Positions 7,289 to 14,774 of a stretch of 64,000 nucleotides of DNA are shown one piece after another. The translations under genes were made by a program, and so were the position numbers. Source of the stretch: an uncultured Oscillospiraceae bacterium (GTDB lineage Bacteria > Bacillota > Clostridia > Oscillospirales > Oscillospiraceae); the NCBI GenBank assembly GCA_947629955.1, contig CANRFT010000008.1:1-64000 (forward strand), read 5' to 3'. The notes under the pieces were generated by a model that saw nothing but the letters and a program-made list of their open reading frames with translations, did no database searches and had not been told where the DNA came from. The number at the start of each line of letters is the position of its first letter. Position 1 is the first letter of the stretch.

Positions 7289-7948
7289 TCAATAGATGGT
7301 CATGCCGCCGTCGTACCGGCGGCTGTCCCGGCGCATGGCCCGGTCCAGCTCCTCCACTGACATCCGGGCGGCCTGGGACAGCACCGGGTCCGGCAGAGGC
7401 CGGTCCCCGGTCTGCCCCGCCGCCGGGGCCTCAAAGACCGGCTCCGCCGCCCGGGCCGCCGCCCGGTACAGCAGCTCCAGCCCAGACGGGTCCCCGCCCT
7501 GTCCGGCGGCGGGCGGCCAGATCGCCTCTCCAAAGCGTTTTGCCGCCCCCTCCGGGACCGGACCGTCCTCCCCCGTCAGCGCCGGGAGGGGGTCGGCCAT
7601 GCCGCCGTCCTCTTTCGGCGCGCCGCTGCGGGCCGCCCGGACGGCGTCCGTCTCCCGAACCGCCTGGGCCAGCTCCTCCGGGACGGGCTCCGATAGGTCC
7701 TCCTCCGGGATCGCCGGGACCTGCGGGCCGCCCTCCTCCGGGGCGGTCCCGTCCTTTTGGCGCGTCCCCGGGGCAGGCTCCGCCTCTCCCGGCTGTTCCG
7801 GGGGCTCCGTCTCCGCCGGGACCGGGGCGGTCTCTCTCCGCTCCGGCCCGGTCAGGGGGGCGGCGTCCACCACGTCCTCGTCCTGTTCTCTCTCGTCCTC
7901 GTCCTCAGTCTCCAAAATGCCCAGCAGCTCCGCCAATCGGTCGATCAC
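7289..7948 (-). CDS. Acidic low-complexity protein in the tape-measure position
   Basis: A 219-residue protein that I cannot assign. It starts with GTG immediately after the stop codon of the frameshifted chaperone extension. Residues 14-35 are almost all Asp/Glu, residues 40-140 are rich in Pro, Ala and Glu without hydrophobic pattern (probably disordered), and the C-terminus ([20 protein letters not shown]) is basic and looks ordered. In PBSX and Mu this slot holds the tape-measure gene, normally 600-1500 residues with long helices and membrane-active segments. None of that is present. It could be a truncated tape measure, a replacement for it, or a hinge protein. Confidence 0.6.
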   Translation of the reverse strand: MIDRLAELLGILETEDEDEREQDEDVVDAAPLTGPERRETAPVPAETEPPEQPGEAEPAPGTRQKDGTAPEEGGPQVPAIPEEDLSEPVPEELAQAVRETDAVRAARSGAPKEDGGMADPLPALTGEDGPVPEGAAKRFGEAIWPPAAGQGGDPSGLELLYRAAARAAEPVFEAPAAGQTGDRPLPDPVLSQAARMSVEELDRAMRRDSRRYDGGMTIY

Positions 7949-8197
7949 TTACACGCCGCCCTCCTTCAGCTTCACATACCGCGCCCAGTCGAACCCGGCG
8001 TTGACCCCCCAGCTCTCCCTGGGGGTGCCGCAGGCGGGGCAGGGCTCCCGCTCCGCCCGCTCCCGGCAGGAGGGGCACAGCCGCGCCAGCTCCTCCTCCC
8101 GGTCCAGCGCCAGGTTCAAAGCGCACCACAGATAGTCCCGGTCCTTCATCTTCCGGGCCCGTTCCTCCGTGGGAAGAGCGCCGAACAGGCGGAGCAC
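7949..8197 (-). CDS. Frameshift extension of the tail-assembly chaperone (zinc ribbon)
   Basis: An 82-residue open frame that is in the -1 frame relative to the preceding chaperone and overlaps it by 52 bases. It has no good ribosome-binding site of its own and can start only at GTG. The frame stays open upstream to the slippery site at 8236-8242, so it is best read as the C-terminal half of a gpG-gpT type fusion of about 203 residues. Its sequence contains a zinc ribbon (LCPSCRERAE ... CPACGTPRE) ahead of 'GFDWARYVKLKEGGV'. Such two-domain chaperones wrap the tape-measure protein before tube assembly. The call rests on frame geometry and the classical slippery heptamer. Confidence 0.75.
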   Translation of the reverse strand: MLRLFGALPTEERARKMKDRDYLWCALNLALDREEELARLCPSCRERAEREPCPACGTPRESWGVNAGFDWARYVKLKEGGV

Positions 8198-8559
8198 GCG
8201 CCATTGAAGGCGCTCATAACGCGCGTGCTCCAGGCTTTTTTTCGCCGTTCCTGCTCCTCAGCGTCCCCCACCGGGGAGGGGTTCTGTTCCCGGTTGAATT
8301 TGGCCCACGCGTCGGACAGGCGGGCGATGTCCTCCACCCGCAGTCCGGCCAGCGCGGCCCGCCCGTCGGCAAAGACGGGCCTGCCGTCCTTTTCCAGCGC
8401 CCTGGCGAGGAGGCAGGCGTTGTCGCACAGCGCCCGCTCCTTCTCATCGGCGGCCAGGGCGGCCCCCTCCCGTCGGGCCTCCAGGGCCTCCAGGGCGGAC
8501 AGCAGCCGCAGCTCCCCCTCGGGCACCGTCATCCGCTCCCGTCCCGCCCGGATGCTCAT
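8146..8559 (-). CDS. Tail-assembly chaperone, XkdN-like
   Basis: A 137-residue mostly helical protein. The start ATG at 8559 overlaps the stop codon of the tail-tube gene (ATGA). Its C-terminal part DIARLSDAWAKFNREQNP (about residues 83-100) is typical of XkdN/gpG-type tail-assembly chaperones, which have a conserved tryptophan-containing helix before the frameshift point. The gene holds an A AAA AAA heptamer in the correct frame (8236-8242). About 108 residues precede the slip site, and unshifted translation ends at 8146. The gene position after sheath and tube fits. Confidence 0.8.
   Translation of the reverse strand: MSIRAGRERMTVPEGELRLLSALEALEARREGAALAADEKERALCDNACLLARALEKDGRPVFADGRAALAGLRVEDIARLSDAWAKFNREQNPSPVGDAEEQERRKKAWSTRVMSAFNGACSACSALFPRRNGPGR
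8236..8242 (-). promoter_or_regulatory. Programmed -1 ribosomal frameshift site
   Basis: On the minus strand the codons read CGA AAA AAA GCC, so the heptamer A AAA AAA lies exactly in the X XXY YYZ register. A -1 slip continues AAA AAA AGC CTG GAG and leads without a stop into the 7949-8197 frame. This matches the -1 frameshift of lambda gpG-gpT and Mu/PBSX-like tail chaperones. I did not identify a downstream stimulatory structure with certainty. Confidence 0.75.
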
Positions 8560-8957
8560 GTCCTGATCTCCAGCCGCTTCCGGGCCACCAGGGTCAGCTT
8601 CTCCACCACGGTCTGGCCCAGCTTGGCGTCCTCCTGGATGTCGCTCCACTGGCAGTCGGAGTAGATGATCTTCCGGTCCGGCTTACAGATGACCAGGGAA
8701 AAGTTCTTCAGATCGTAGAAGTCCAGTCCGTCGGCGATGGCCCCGTCGGTGGCGTACAGCCGGCTCAGCTGGATGGTGTGGGTCTGGGGTCCCTGCACAG
8801 TGGCCACCGGCTCGCTCTCACCGAAGGCCTCCACCGTGCCGGAAGCCCTGGTGGACTTGCTGGAATAGCTCTGCACCACGGCCACCTTTTTGCCGTCCAG
8901 CTCCAGCCAGATGTCGCTGCTGGTGGGGAACCCCGCCTGTCCAAAGGAAATACTCAT
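8556..8957 (-). CDS. Phage tail tube protein (XkdM-like)
   Basis: A 133-residue protein that follows the sheath gene by 15 bp. Beta-strand pattern and motifs such as 'GTVEAFGESEPVATVQGPQT' and 'YDLKNFSLVICKP' fit the tube proteins of PBSX-like contractile tails. Hexamers stack into the inner tube through which DNA or the spike passes. It is full length for the family and overlaps the chaperone gene by four bases. A Shine-Dalgarno (GGGGGAG) precedes the ATG. Confidence 0.85.
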   Translation of the reverse strand: MSISFGQAGFPTSSDIWLELDGKKVAVVQSYSSKSTRASGTVEAFGESEPVATVQGPQTHTIQLSRLYATDGAIADGLDFYDLKNFSLVICKPDRKIIYSDCQWSDIQEDAKLGQTVVEKLTLVARKRLEIRT

Positions 8958-8972
8958 GTCCTCTCCCCCTTA

Positions 8973-10025
8973 TCAAACGGTGATGTGGGCCGACAGCCAG
9001 ATCTGATTCAGCCCGTGGGCCACGGTGAAGGCGAACTCCACCAGACACACGGTGGGGTCCTCCGGCAGGGCGGACACGGTCACGTCCTCATAGCTGTCGA
9101 TGATCTCCCGGTCCACCCGCCGCTCCAGCTCCATCACGGTCTGGGAGCGGATGGCCCCTCTGGTCTGCTCGGTGTTCTTGGCCCGGCTGAACCGGGCGCG
9201 CAGGGCGTCCCGGATGCCGGGGATGACCTCGTCCACCACCAGGATGGTGGTCAGCTCCCGCCAGGTGGCGTCCTCAGCCGCGCCGGTGGTGGTCCGGGTG
9301 GTGACGGCCCGCACCACATAGCAGTTCCCCGCCAGCGTCTCCAGAGGGGTGACCCCGCCCCGGATGAGCAGGTCGATATCGCCGTCGTCATAGTTGGTCT
9401 CGATGCCGTTCAGGCCGTAGAGCCGCACCCCGCCCAGAGGCAGGGCCGGGTCGGCGTTGCCGGCGATGGCCCCCGCCAGCGCCGCGGCGCAGAGGGCGCC
9501 GCCGATCCCCTTGCCGGCGCTGTCCACCGCGCCGGGGGCCGCCAGCACCACCCGCTCGCTGTTGAGGGCCTTGGCCCGTGTGGTGAGCTGCTCCACTGTC
9601 TCGGCGGCCCTGCCGCCCACCACGGCGATACGCTCCTTCCGGGCAGCGGAGCAGGTCCGCACCATCTCCATCAGCTTCTTCTGCACGTCCTGGTCGTCGC
9701 TGTCGCACACCGCCACGGCCACGTCCTCCAGCCCCGCCGCCAGGGCGAAGGCGTCGTCATAGCCCTCGTCCGCCTTCACGGGGAGGCCGTACACCAGCCC
9801 CGCGCCGTTGCGGATGGCCAGCCGCGCCATCTCGCTGAGGGTGCCGGCGCCCACGTCGCCCACGGCCCGGCTGTAGCTGCTCCAGGTGTAGACCTTCTGG
9901 GCGTCCTCCTTCTCCAGCCTGGCGATGACGGCCACCGCCCCGCCCCGGTCCACGGCCGCCGTCAGGCTGGACGCCTCATAGGAGGAGTACACCCCCGGCC
10001 GCTCATGCTGTACTGTCATGCTCAT
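8973..10025 (-). CDS. Tail sheath protein (XkdK-like)
   Basis: A 350-residue contractile sheath protein. The N-terminal segment 'MTVQHERPGVYSSYEASS' is the usual beginning of sheath proteins ('.. RPGVY ..'). The C-terminal domain has 'CYVVRAVTTRT', 'ILVVDEVIPGIRDALRARF' and 'CLVEFAFTVAHGLNQIWLSA', which correspond to the conserved sheath core that interlocks neighbouring subunits. Its presence makes the particle myovirus-like (contractile). The start ATG overlaps the upstream stop codon (ATGA); a second ATG two codons later is also possible. Confidence 0.92.
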   Translation of the reverse strand: MSMTVQHERPGVYSSYEASSLTAAVDRGGAVAVIARLEKEDAQKVYTWSSYSRAVGDVGAGTLSEMARLAIRNGAGLVYGLPVKADEGYDDAFALAAGLEDVAVAVCDSDDQDVQKKLMEMVRTCSAARKERIAVVGGRAAETVEQLTTRAKALNSERVVLAAPGAVDSAGKGIGGALCAAALAGAIAGNADPALPLGGVRLYGLNGIETNYDDGDIDLLIRGGVTPLETLAGNCYVVRAVTTRTTTGAAEDATWRELTTILVVDEVIPGIRDALRARFSRAKNTEQTRGAIRSQTVMELERRVDREIIDSYEDVTVSALPEDPTVCLVEFAFTVAHGLNQIWLSAHITV

Positions 10026-10522
10026 GCTCTTCTCCCTTTCACTTCAAAGTCCGTAAAGCCCGGGCCGCCCTCGGCCTCCGCGGCCACGGTGAGCCACGCC
10101 CGGCACAGGCACTCGGTCCGCATCCGGTACATGCCCTCCCGGTCCAGCCACTCGGCCCGCTCCGCCGTCCACTCGGCGGCCTCCAGGCCGCCCGCCCCCC
10201 GGGTCAGCAGCAGCTCAGCGATCTTCTCCGCCGCCTCCTGGCAGGCCCCCTCGCCCCCGTCCGAAGGGGCGTACACATCGATGGCCAGAGTGATGTCCGC
10301 CGCCCGGCCGTAGAGCTCCGTCACCCTGCTGCCGTTGGTCTCGTTGCCCAGATAGTTCTCAAACCCGCTGTCGGCGCACCGCACCCGCTTCACGGACACC
10401 GCCGCCGCGGCCTCTCTCCACCGGCCCGCCGGCTCCGGCGCTCCGGCGGGCACCGCGTTGACCCCGTTCTCCCGCAGGAGGGAGACGACCCGCTCCCGCA
10501 GTCCGTTGAACCCGCCGCTCAT
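10022..10522 (-). CDS. Putative tail terminator / connector protein
   Basis: A 166-residue protein. The ATG at 10522 overlaps the stop codon of the upstream gene (ATGA), so this start is preferred over an upstream in-frame one. An N-terminal helix (GGFNGLRERVVSLLRENGV) precedes beta-rich sequence with 'ITLAIDVYAPSDGGEGACQE' and a helix (AAEKIAELLL). This layout resembles tail-terminator or head-tail joining proteins that cap the tube, and the position just before the sheath gene agrees with it. The family match is by position and fold pattern only. Confidence 0.6.
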   Translation of the reverse strand: MSGGFNGLRERVVSLLRENGVNAVPAGAPEPAGRWREAAAAVSVKRVRCADSGFENYLGNETNGSRVTELYGRAADITLAIDVYAPSDGGEGACQEAAEKIAELLLTRGAGGLEAAEWTAERAEWLDREGMYRMRTECLCRAWLTVAAEAEGGPGFTDFEVKGRRA

Positions 10523-10854
10523 GGGGCGACCGCCCCGCAGGGCCGCAGGGCCAGCCACAGGTGGGTGACGGCGTCCCCCACCGGGATGGGCTGGCAGTTC
10601 AGCACCTCATACCGCTGGCCGCTCCACTCCAGCCAGCCGCCGGGGCCGATGTTTTCCACCGGCGTCCCCGGCTCGGCCAGCCCCAAAAACCGGTCGTTCC
10701 GCTCGCTGCCCAGCGCCCCGCCGGCGGTCTGCCGGTCCTTCCCGTTCATGGGCCGGACGATGGCCATCCCCCGGCCCGTCTCGGCTCCGTCCTCCCTCCG
10801 GCAGATGAGCTCCTTTCCACAGGCGCGGATGACCTCTCCGAACAGCTCCGTCAT
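10519..10854 (-). CDS. Putative head-tail connector protein
   Basis: A 111-residue protein. Its ATG at 10854 overlaps the stop of the preceding connector gene and its own stop overlaps the next start, so three genes in a row are ATGA-coupled. Features include 'MAIVRPMNGKDRQTAGGALG' and 'FLGLAEPGTPVE' followed by 'GGWLEWSGQRYEVLNCQPIP', a beta-barrel-like pattern seen in XkdI/XkdH-type joining proteins. No catalytic motif was seen. The role is inferred from position between the head and tail modules. Confidence 0.55.
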   Translation of the reverse strand: MTELFGEVIRACGKELICRREDGAETGRGMAIVRPMNGKDRQTAGGALGSERNDRFLGLAEPGTPVENIGPGGWLEWSGQRYEVLNCQPIPVGDAVTHLWLALRPCGAVAP

Positions 10855-11198
10855 CCCCGCACCCCCCGGAACACGAACCCGGTATCCCGGATGTAGGGGG
10901 CCATCAGCTCCATGGCCCTGCCGGACAGCTTCCCGGCGGACGACCCGCTCTCCCGGCGGACGCTCAGGTCCCCGGCGGACAGGGCGGTGATCTCCGCCGC
11001 CCCGCCGCAGTCCCGCAGCCAGTCGGCGGCCATCCACGCCGCCGCCAGGGGATACCGCCCGCCGCAGTCCTCCGGCTTCACGCCGTCCCGCAGCAGAGCG
11101 TCCAGCGCCTCGCAGGCAGCGGCGCACAGCAGCCGCAGCAGCTCCTCGTCCTGTCCGGGGCACAGTCTTTTCACGATCTCCAGCACCGCGTCAGTCAT
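10851..11198 (-). CDS. Putative head-tail adaptor (gp6-like)
   Basis: A 115-residue mostly helical protein: 'AVLEIVKRLCPGQDEELLRL', an Ala-rich helix, 'YPLAAAWMAADWLRDCGG', and a C-terminal 'GRAMELMAPYIRDTGFVFRG'. Helical adaptors of this size bind the portal in HK97 gp6 / SPP1 gp15-type connectors, and genes of this kind come directly after the capsid module. It starts 15 bp after the protease gene and overlaps the next connector gene by four bases. Confidence 0.6.
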   Translation of the reverse strand: MTDAVLEIVKRLCPGQDEELLRLLCAAACEALDALLRDGVKPEDCGGRYPLAAAWMAADWLRDCGGAAEITALSAGDLSVRRESGSSAGKLSGRAMELMAPYIRDTGFVFRGVRG

Positions 11199-11213
11199 GT
11201 CCGCGCCCCCTTA

Positions 11214-12080
11214 TCAGATGAGATAGGCCCCGTCGGCGATCTCCGGCTCCTGTCCTTCCTCGCCGTAGCTAAGCTGGGGCCGCCCGGTGAGCAGCTTATC
11301 GGTCCTGCCCCGGTACAGCTTGATAAGGCCCAGCAGCTCCTCCTCGTCCAGCCTGGCGCACACCCGCTCCAGCAGGGCCCGGTCGGCCTCCGGCTCGGCG
11401 ATGCCCGCCAGCCGGGCCGTCTCCCGGCGCAGGCTCTTCAGGTACTTCCGTCCCAGCCGGGCCTCATCCTCCAGCCGTCTGGCGCTCTTGATGACCCCGG
11501 CCTTCCGCTGGGCGGGCACCGCCACGAAGGACCACTCATAGGCGTCGGTGGCCCCGGTGAGGACGCCGCAGCACACCTGCCCGTCATACTCCTGCCCCTT
11601 CTCGTGGGGGCAGTCCTCCAGGGGCTCGCCGCAGATGGAGCACAGCACGCTCTCCACCGCGCAGCCCACGCTGACCTCCCGCTTGATGCCCCCGTCGATC
11701 TCGGCGATGAGGTCGGCGTTCTCCGCCGTGCGCATCATGTAGGCCCAGCCCTTCAGATACTTATAGGGCCGCCCGTCGGCGGTGACCACGCCGGGATCGG
11801 CCACCACCTCCGCCCGGTAGATGCGGGCCGTCTGGCCCCTGGCCGACCACTGGTGGTCGAACACCCCGGACACCCCCGGGAACAGCTCCGCCAGAGCGTC
11901 CAGCGCGCCATCGTCGAACCGCTCATAGTCCCGGTCGATGTCGTTGTCGCAAAGCCGCACCGCGAAGGTGTAGACCTCCTCCGGCGCCAGTTCCCGCCGG
12001 GCCAGGGCGTTGATGAGGCCCATGTCCTCCATCTCCGGCTGGCCGATGGCCTTCACCACCGCGTCCTTACTGATCTCCAT
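11214..12080 (-). CDS. Putative prohead protease / XkdF-like protein
   Basis: A 288-residue protein. The stretch 'VYTFAVRLCDNDIDRDYERF' leads to 'GVSGVFDHQWSARGQTARIY', which resembles the catalytic His region of phage prohead proteases ('.. llDHd .. iGri ..'). A later 'IKREVSVGCAVE' fits the serine-containing strand ('kevSvgf'). It also carries a CxxC pair (VLCSICGEPLEDCPHE) and ends in a helical region. The start overlaps the portal gene by 14 bases. Catalytic residues are suggested by motif only; a fused scaffold function is possible. Confidence 0.72.
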   Translation of the reverse strand: MEISKDAVVKAIGQPEMEDMGLINALARRELAPEEVYTFAVRLCDNDIDRDYERFDDGALDALAELFPGVSGVFDHQWSARGQTARIYRAEVVADPGVVTADGRPYKYLKGWAYMMRTAENADLIAEIDGGIKREVSVGCAVESVLCSICGEPLEDCPHEKGQEYDGQVCCGVLTGATDAYEWSFVAVPAQRKAGVIKSARRLEDEARLGRKYLKSLRRETARLAGIAEPEADRALLERVCARLDEEELLGLIKLYRGRTDKLLTGRPQLSYGEEGQEPEIADGAYLI

Positions 12081-13212
12081 TCTTTCCCTCCTCGATGGCC
12101 CCGGCCTGCGCCCGGTAGAGCGCCGCTCTGGCCTCGGCCTCCTCGTCCTGCAAATTCACGTCGATCCAGTCGATGTCCACCCGGTCGTCGTACCCCTTCA
12201 GCCGCAGCCACAGCTCGCAGATCCGCTCCACCACCGGCTCCAGGCTCCGCCGGATGGCGGCGATCTCGCTGGTGAGGATGTCCGCCTGCTGGCTGCTCAT
12301 CCGCTCGGTGGAGGACCAGCTTAAGCCCAGCAAAAAGGGCGGGATGCCCGTCTTGGCCACCAGCTGCTCCAAGATCTGACGCACCGGCACCTCGCTGTCC
12401 AGCACCTGGTTGTCCGCACCGATGGCCCGGATCTCCACGTCGCCCGCGGCCACAAAGTCCCGCACGGCCCCGTCCCGGCTGGCCTGCATGGCGCCGGACC
12501 ACTCCTTTGCCACCTGCCGGCACCGCTCCTCGGCCAGGCCCGCCTCGGCCCCCTTGCACACCACCGCGAAGCGCACGTTGCCCATCCGTTCCCAGTTCTT
12601 GCCCGTGGCGTCGAATATCTTCATCAAAATCTCCGTCAAAAAGGGCATGGACCGCAGCATGGACGCGCCGTAGGGCGACCCGGCCTCCGGCTGGAAGGGG
12701 GTGAACAGCAGCAGCTCCTGCCGGGGCAGCTCTCTCAGCTTCCCGTCGCTGTCCCTGGCCCAGAGGGTAAAGTCCAGGGGGCTGTCCCCCTCCCGGATCT
12801 CCACCCGGCTCACGTCGGCCCACAGCACCGCCGCCACATCCCGGCCGTCGGCGGAGGGCACGATCTCCCCCACCGCCCGGCCGGCCACCAGCATGGAGTC
12901 CAGATAGCCGTCCAGAAAGGACTGGATGCCCCGCTGGCCCCGGCCGGTGGGGACGGTGCGGAGGAACCGCTCCATCCCCTCCTGGGCCTTTCGGTCCCTG
13001 CACCGGACGGTGACGCCGCCGCACAGCCGGACCAGCTTGTCGATGGCCGCGTCGATGACGGGCACCCCCTCCCGGATGGCCCGGTACAGGGCGGTCTCCC
13101 CGTTGTGGAGGGGCGCGTAGCCGTCCAGCATGGCAAAGGGATGCCGTCCGGCGTCCCGGAGCTGGGCGGCGGCCGCCGCCTGCCCCGCCTCTTTCCGTCT
13201 CAGAAGGCTCAT
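12067..13212 (-). CDS. Phage portal protein (DUF935/XkdE-type)
   Basis: A 381-residue portal protein, the dodecameric ring through which DNA enters the capsid. Typical parts are 'TALYRAIREGVPVIDAAIDK' near the N-terminus, the wing region with 'ELPRQELLLFTPFQPEAGSP YG' (gap inserted), and 'RQILEQLVAKTGIPPFLLGL' followed by 'ERMSSQQADILTSEIAAIRR', a stretch conserved in portals of the SPP1/Mu gp29 superfamily. Unusually it lies downstream of the capsid gene and not directly after the terminase. Confidence 0.85.
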   Translation of the reverse strand: MSLLRRKEAGQAAAAAQLRDAGRHPFAMLDGYAPLHNGETALYRAIREGVPVIDAAIDKLVRLCGGVTVRCRDRKAQEGMERFLRTVPTGRGQRGIQSFLDGYLDSMLVAGRAVGEIVPSADGRDVAAVLWADVSRVEIREGDSPLDFTLWARDSDGKLRELPRQELLLFTPFQPEAGSPYGASMLRSMPFLTEILMKIFDATGKNWERMGNVRFAVVCKGAEAGLAEERCRQVAKEWSGAMQASRDGAVRDFVAAGDVEIRAIGADNQVLDSEVPVRQILEQLVAKTGIPPFLLGLSWSSTERMSSQQADILTSEIAAIRRSLEPVVERICELWLRLKGYDDRVDIDWIDVNLQDEEAEARAALYRAQAGAIEEGKNGDQ

Positions 13213-13231
13213 GCTTCGCCTCCTATCGGGC

Positions 13232-14254
13232 TCAGCCCGCCGCGTTCATGGACAGGGCGCGGCTGGCGTCCTCAAAGATCTTGGCGTAGCCGGAGATGGT
13301 GGTGATGGCCGCACGCTCCAGCTGTCGGTCGATGATCTTGTCGTACTCCACCATCACGTCGCCGGCCTTCACCATCTCCAGGGCGTAGTTCTTGTCCAGG
13401 CCGATGATGGTGTCCTTAGGCATGGCGGAGGTGCGCAGCACCCTGGCACCCATGGGGGTGATGAGCCTGCCGGTGCCGTGGAAGTCCAGCCCGGCGGCGG
13501 CGTCCTGCATCTGGCTCATAGACAGCAGCTTGGTCATGGTGTCGGTGCCCACCAGCAAGGTGTTGAGCTGATAGGGCTCAAAGCTGTTCCAGAAGGCCAG
13601 CAGGTCGTCATAGGTCAGCTTGCCGGTGGCGGCCACATGGGACACCTCCGCCTTGTTGTCATTGCCGTCCCCGTTGAGGATCACGTCGATGGCGTCCTCC
13701 AGGTGCATCCGTCCGATCTGGGCGCCGATCTGCCGCAGGGTGACGGAGAACAGGTCCAGCTTCTGGAACCGGATGGCCTCATAGGAGGCCACCAGCATAC
13801 GGCCCCGCTTGTGGAGCTTCACCAGGCTGTCCCTGGTGCGCACGGTGGTCTGGGGGATGGCGGCCCCCTCGGCCACCCGCTTCAGGTTCTTCTCGTCCTC
13901 GGGCACGGAGGTGATGGAGCGGTAGTCCATCCCCTCGATGAGGGTCTCGGTGGCGGTGATGTCGGGGAGGATGTTGGCCTCCTCCATGCCCACCTTCACG
14001 GCCCGGGCGATGTACTCGGGGAACAGCACCGCCGACTGGGAGGTGGAGAAGAACTTGTCCACCAGGTCGGAGCCGGCCCCCTTCACCTTGATGTCGAACC
14101 GCTTCAGCTGCCGCTGATAGGCGTCCAGCCCCTCCAGGGCGGTGCCCTTGTACTGCTCGCTGGGATCCATTTTCTCCAGTACCTGGGTGAAGGACCTGCC
14201 CGCCTCGTGGTACATGCCCTTCTCCAGCTTCACATTGTCGAATCGATAAGCCAT
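13232..14254 (-). CDS. Major capsid protein (HK97 fold)
   Basis: A 340-residue capsid protein. The N-terminal arm is short, and 'LVDKFFSTSQSAVLFPEYIA' followed by 'RAVKVGMEEANILPDITATE' is the conserved entry into an HK97 fold. The E-loop region contains 'GMDYRSITSVPEDEKNLKRV AEGAAIPQ' (gap inserted), and 'DLLAFWNSFEPYQLNTLLVG' and 'PMGARVLRTSAMPKDTIIGL' mark the A and P domains. A Shine-Dalgarno (GGAGG) precedes the ATG. Length and motifs are intact. Confidence 0.87.
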   Translation of the reverse strand: MAYRFDNVKLEKGMYHEAGRSFTQVLEKMDPSEQYKGTALEGLDAYQRQLKRFDIKVKGAGSDLVDKFFSTSQSAVLFPEYIARAVKVGMEEANILPDITATETLIEGMDYRSITSVPEDEKNLKRVAEGAAIPQTTVRTRDSLVKLHKRGRMLVASYEAIRFQKLDLFSVTLRQIGAQIGRMHLEDAIDVILNGDGNDNKAEVSHVAATGKLTYDDLLAFWNSFEPYQLNTLLVGTDTMTKLLSMSQMQDAAAGLDFHGTGRLITPMGARVLRTSAMPKDTIIGLDKNYALEMVKAGDVMVEYDKIIDRQLERAAITTISGYAKIFEDASRALSMNAAG

Positions 14255-14274
14255 AGTTGATCTCCTCCCGTTTT

Positions 14275-14625
14275 TTACAGCTTCACGGTCACGGTCTTGG
14301 CAGTCTCGTCCACGGCCAGCACCAGGCAGGTGAGCCCGCTGTCCTCGGCCTTGACCAGCATCCCCTTGCCGTCGCAGGTCAGGCTCTCATAGCCTGCCTT
14401 GGGCACGGTCTCGCCGGAATAGGCCACCGTCACCGCCCCCGCGATCTGGACGGCCACCGCGCCGTTCCGGGCCGCGCCCACCGTGACGCCGCAGGGCAGC
14501 GCGCCGCTCTCGCCCAGGCCCACGGTGGAGCTGCCGGTCAGCGCCACCGCCTGGCCGGCGCTCAGCTCCGCCTCCGTCCGGAAGGTGGCCACCGCCTGAC
14601 CGATGCCCTCAAAGCAAATCTCCAT
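14275..14625 (-). CDS. Putative capsid decoration / stabilisation protein
   Basis: A 116-residue, Gly/Ala/Val-rich, beta-strand protein ('ELSAGQAVALTGSSTVGLGE', 'NGAVAVQIAGAVTVAYSGET') without Cys clusters other than scattered ones. Small beta-rich proteins of this kind (DUF2190-like) sit next to the capsid gene and trimerise on the capsid surface. It lies 20 bp upstream of the capsid gene in the transcription direction and downstream of a repeat-containing gap. The assignment is by composition and position. Confidence 0.55.
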   Translation of the reverse strand: MEICFEGIGQAVATFRTEAELSAGQAVALTGSSTVGLGESGALPCGVTVGAARNGAVAVQIAGAVTVAYSGETVPKAGYESLTCDGKGMLVKAEDSGLTCLVLAVDETAKTVTVKL

Positions 14626-14687
14626 GTCTCATGCTCCTCTCATTGGATGTATATCTGGAAACCCCGTTACGGGTATCTCCCGTTGAA

Positions 14688-14766
14688 AGCCCTCCAGCCT
14701 CCCCCCTCGGGGGAGGTGGCCCGAAGGGCCGGAAGGGGCTGTAGGGGCCGCCCCATGTGGCGGCCC
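14688..14766. repeat. REP-like palindromic repeat inside the phage operon
   Basis: The 149-bp gap between the decoration gene and terL contains two adjoining palindromes: a CCTCCCCC/GGGGGAGG-based one with 'GGCCCGAAGGGCC', and TAGGGGCCGCC followed by CCATGTGGCGGCCC. The second is the same unit seen at 19339-19365, 24289-24372, 30982-31071 and 48640-48680 between host genes. Confidence 0.8.
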
Positions 14767-14774
14767 TTTCCCTC

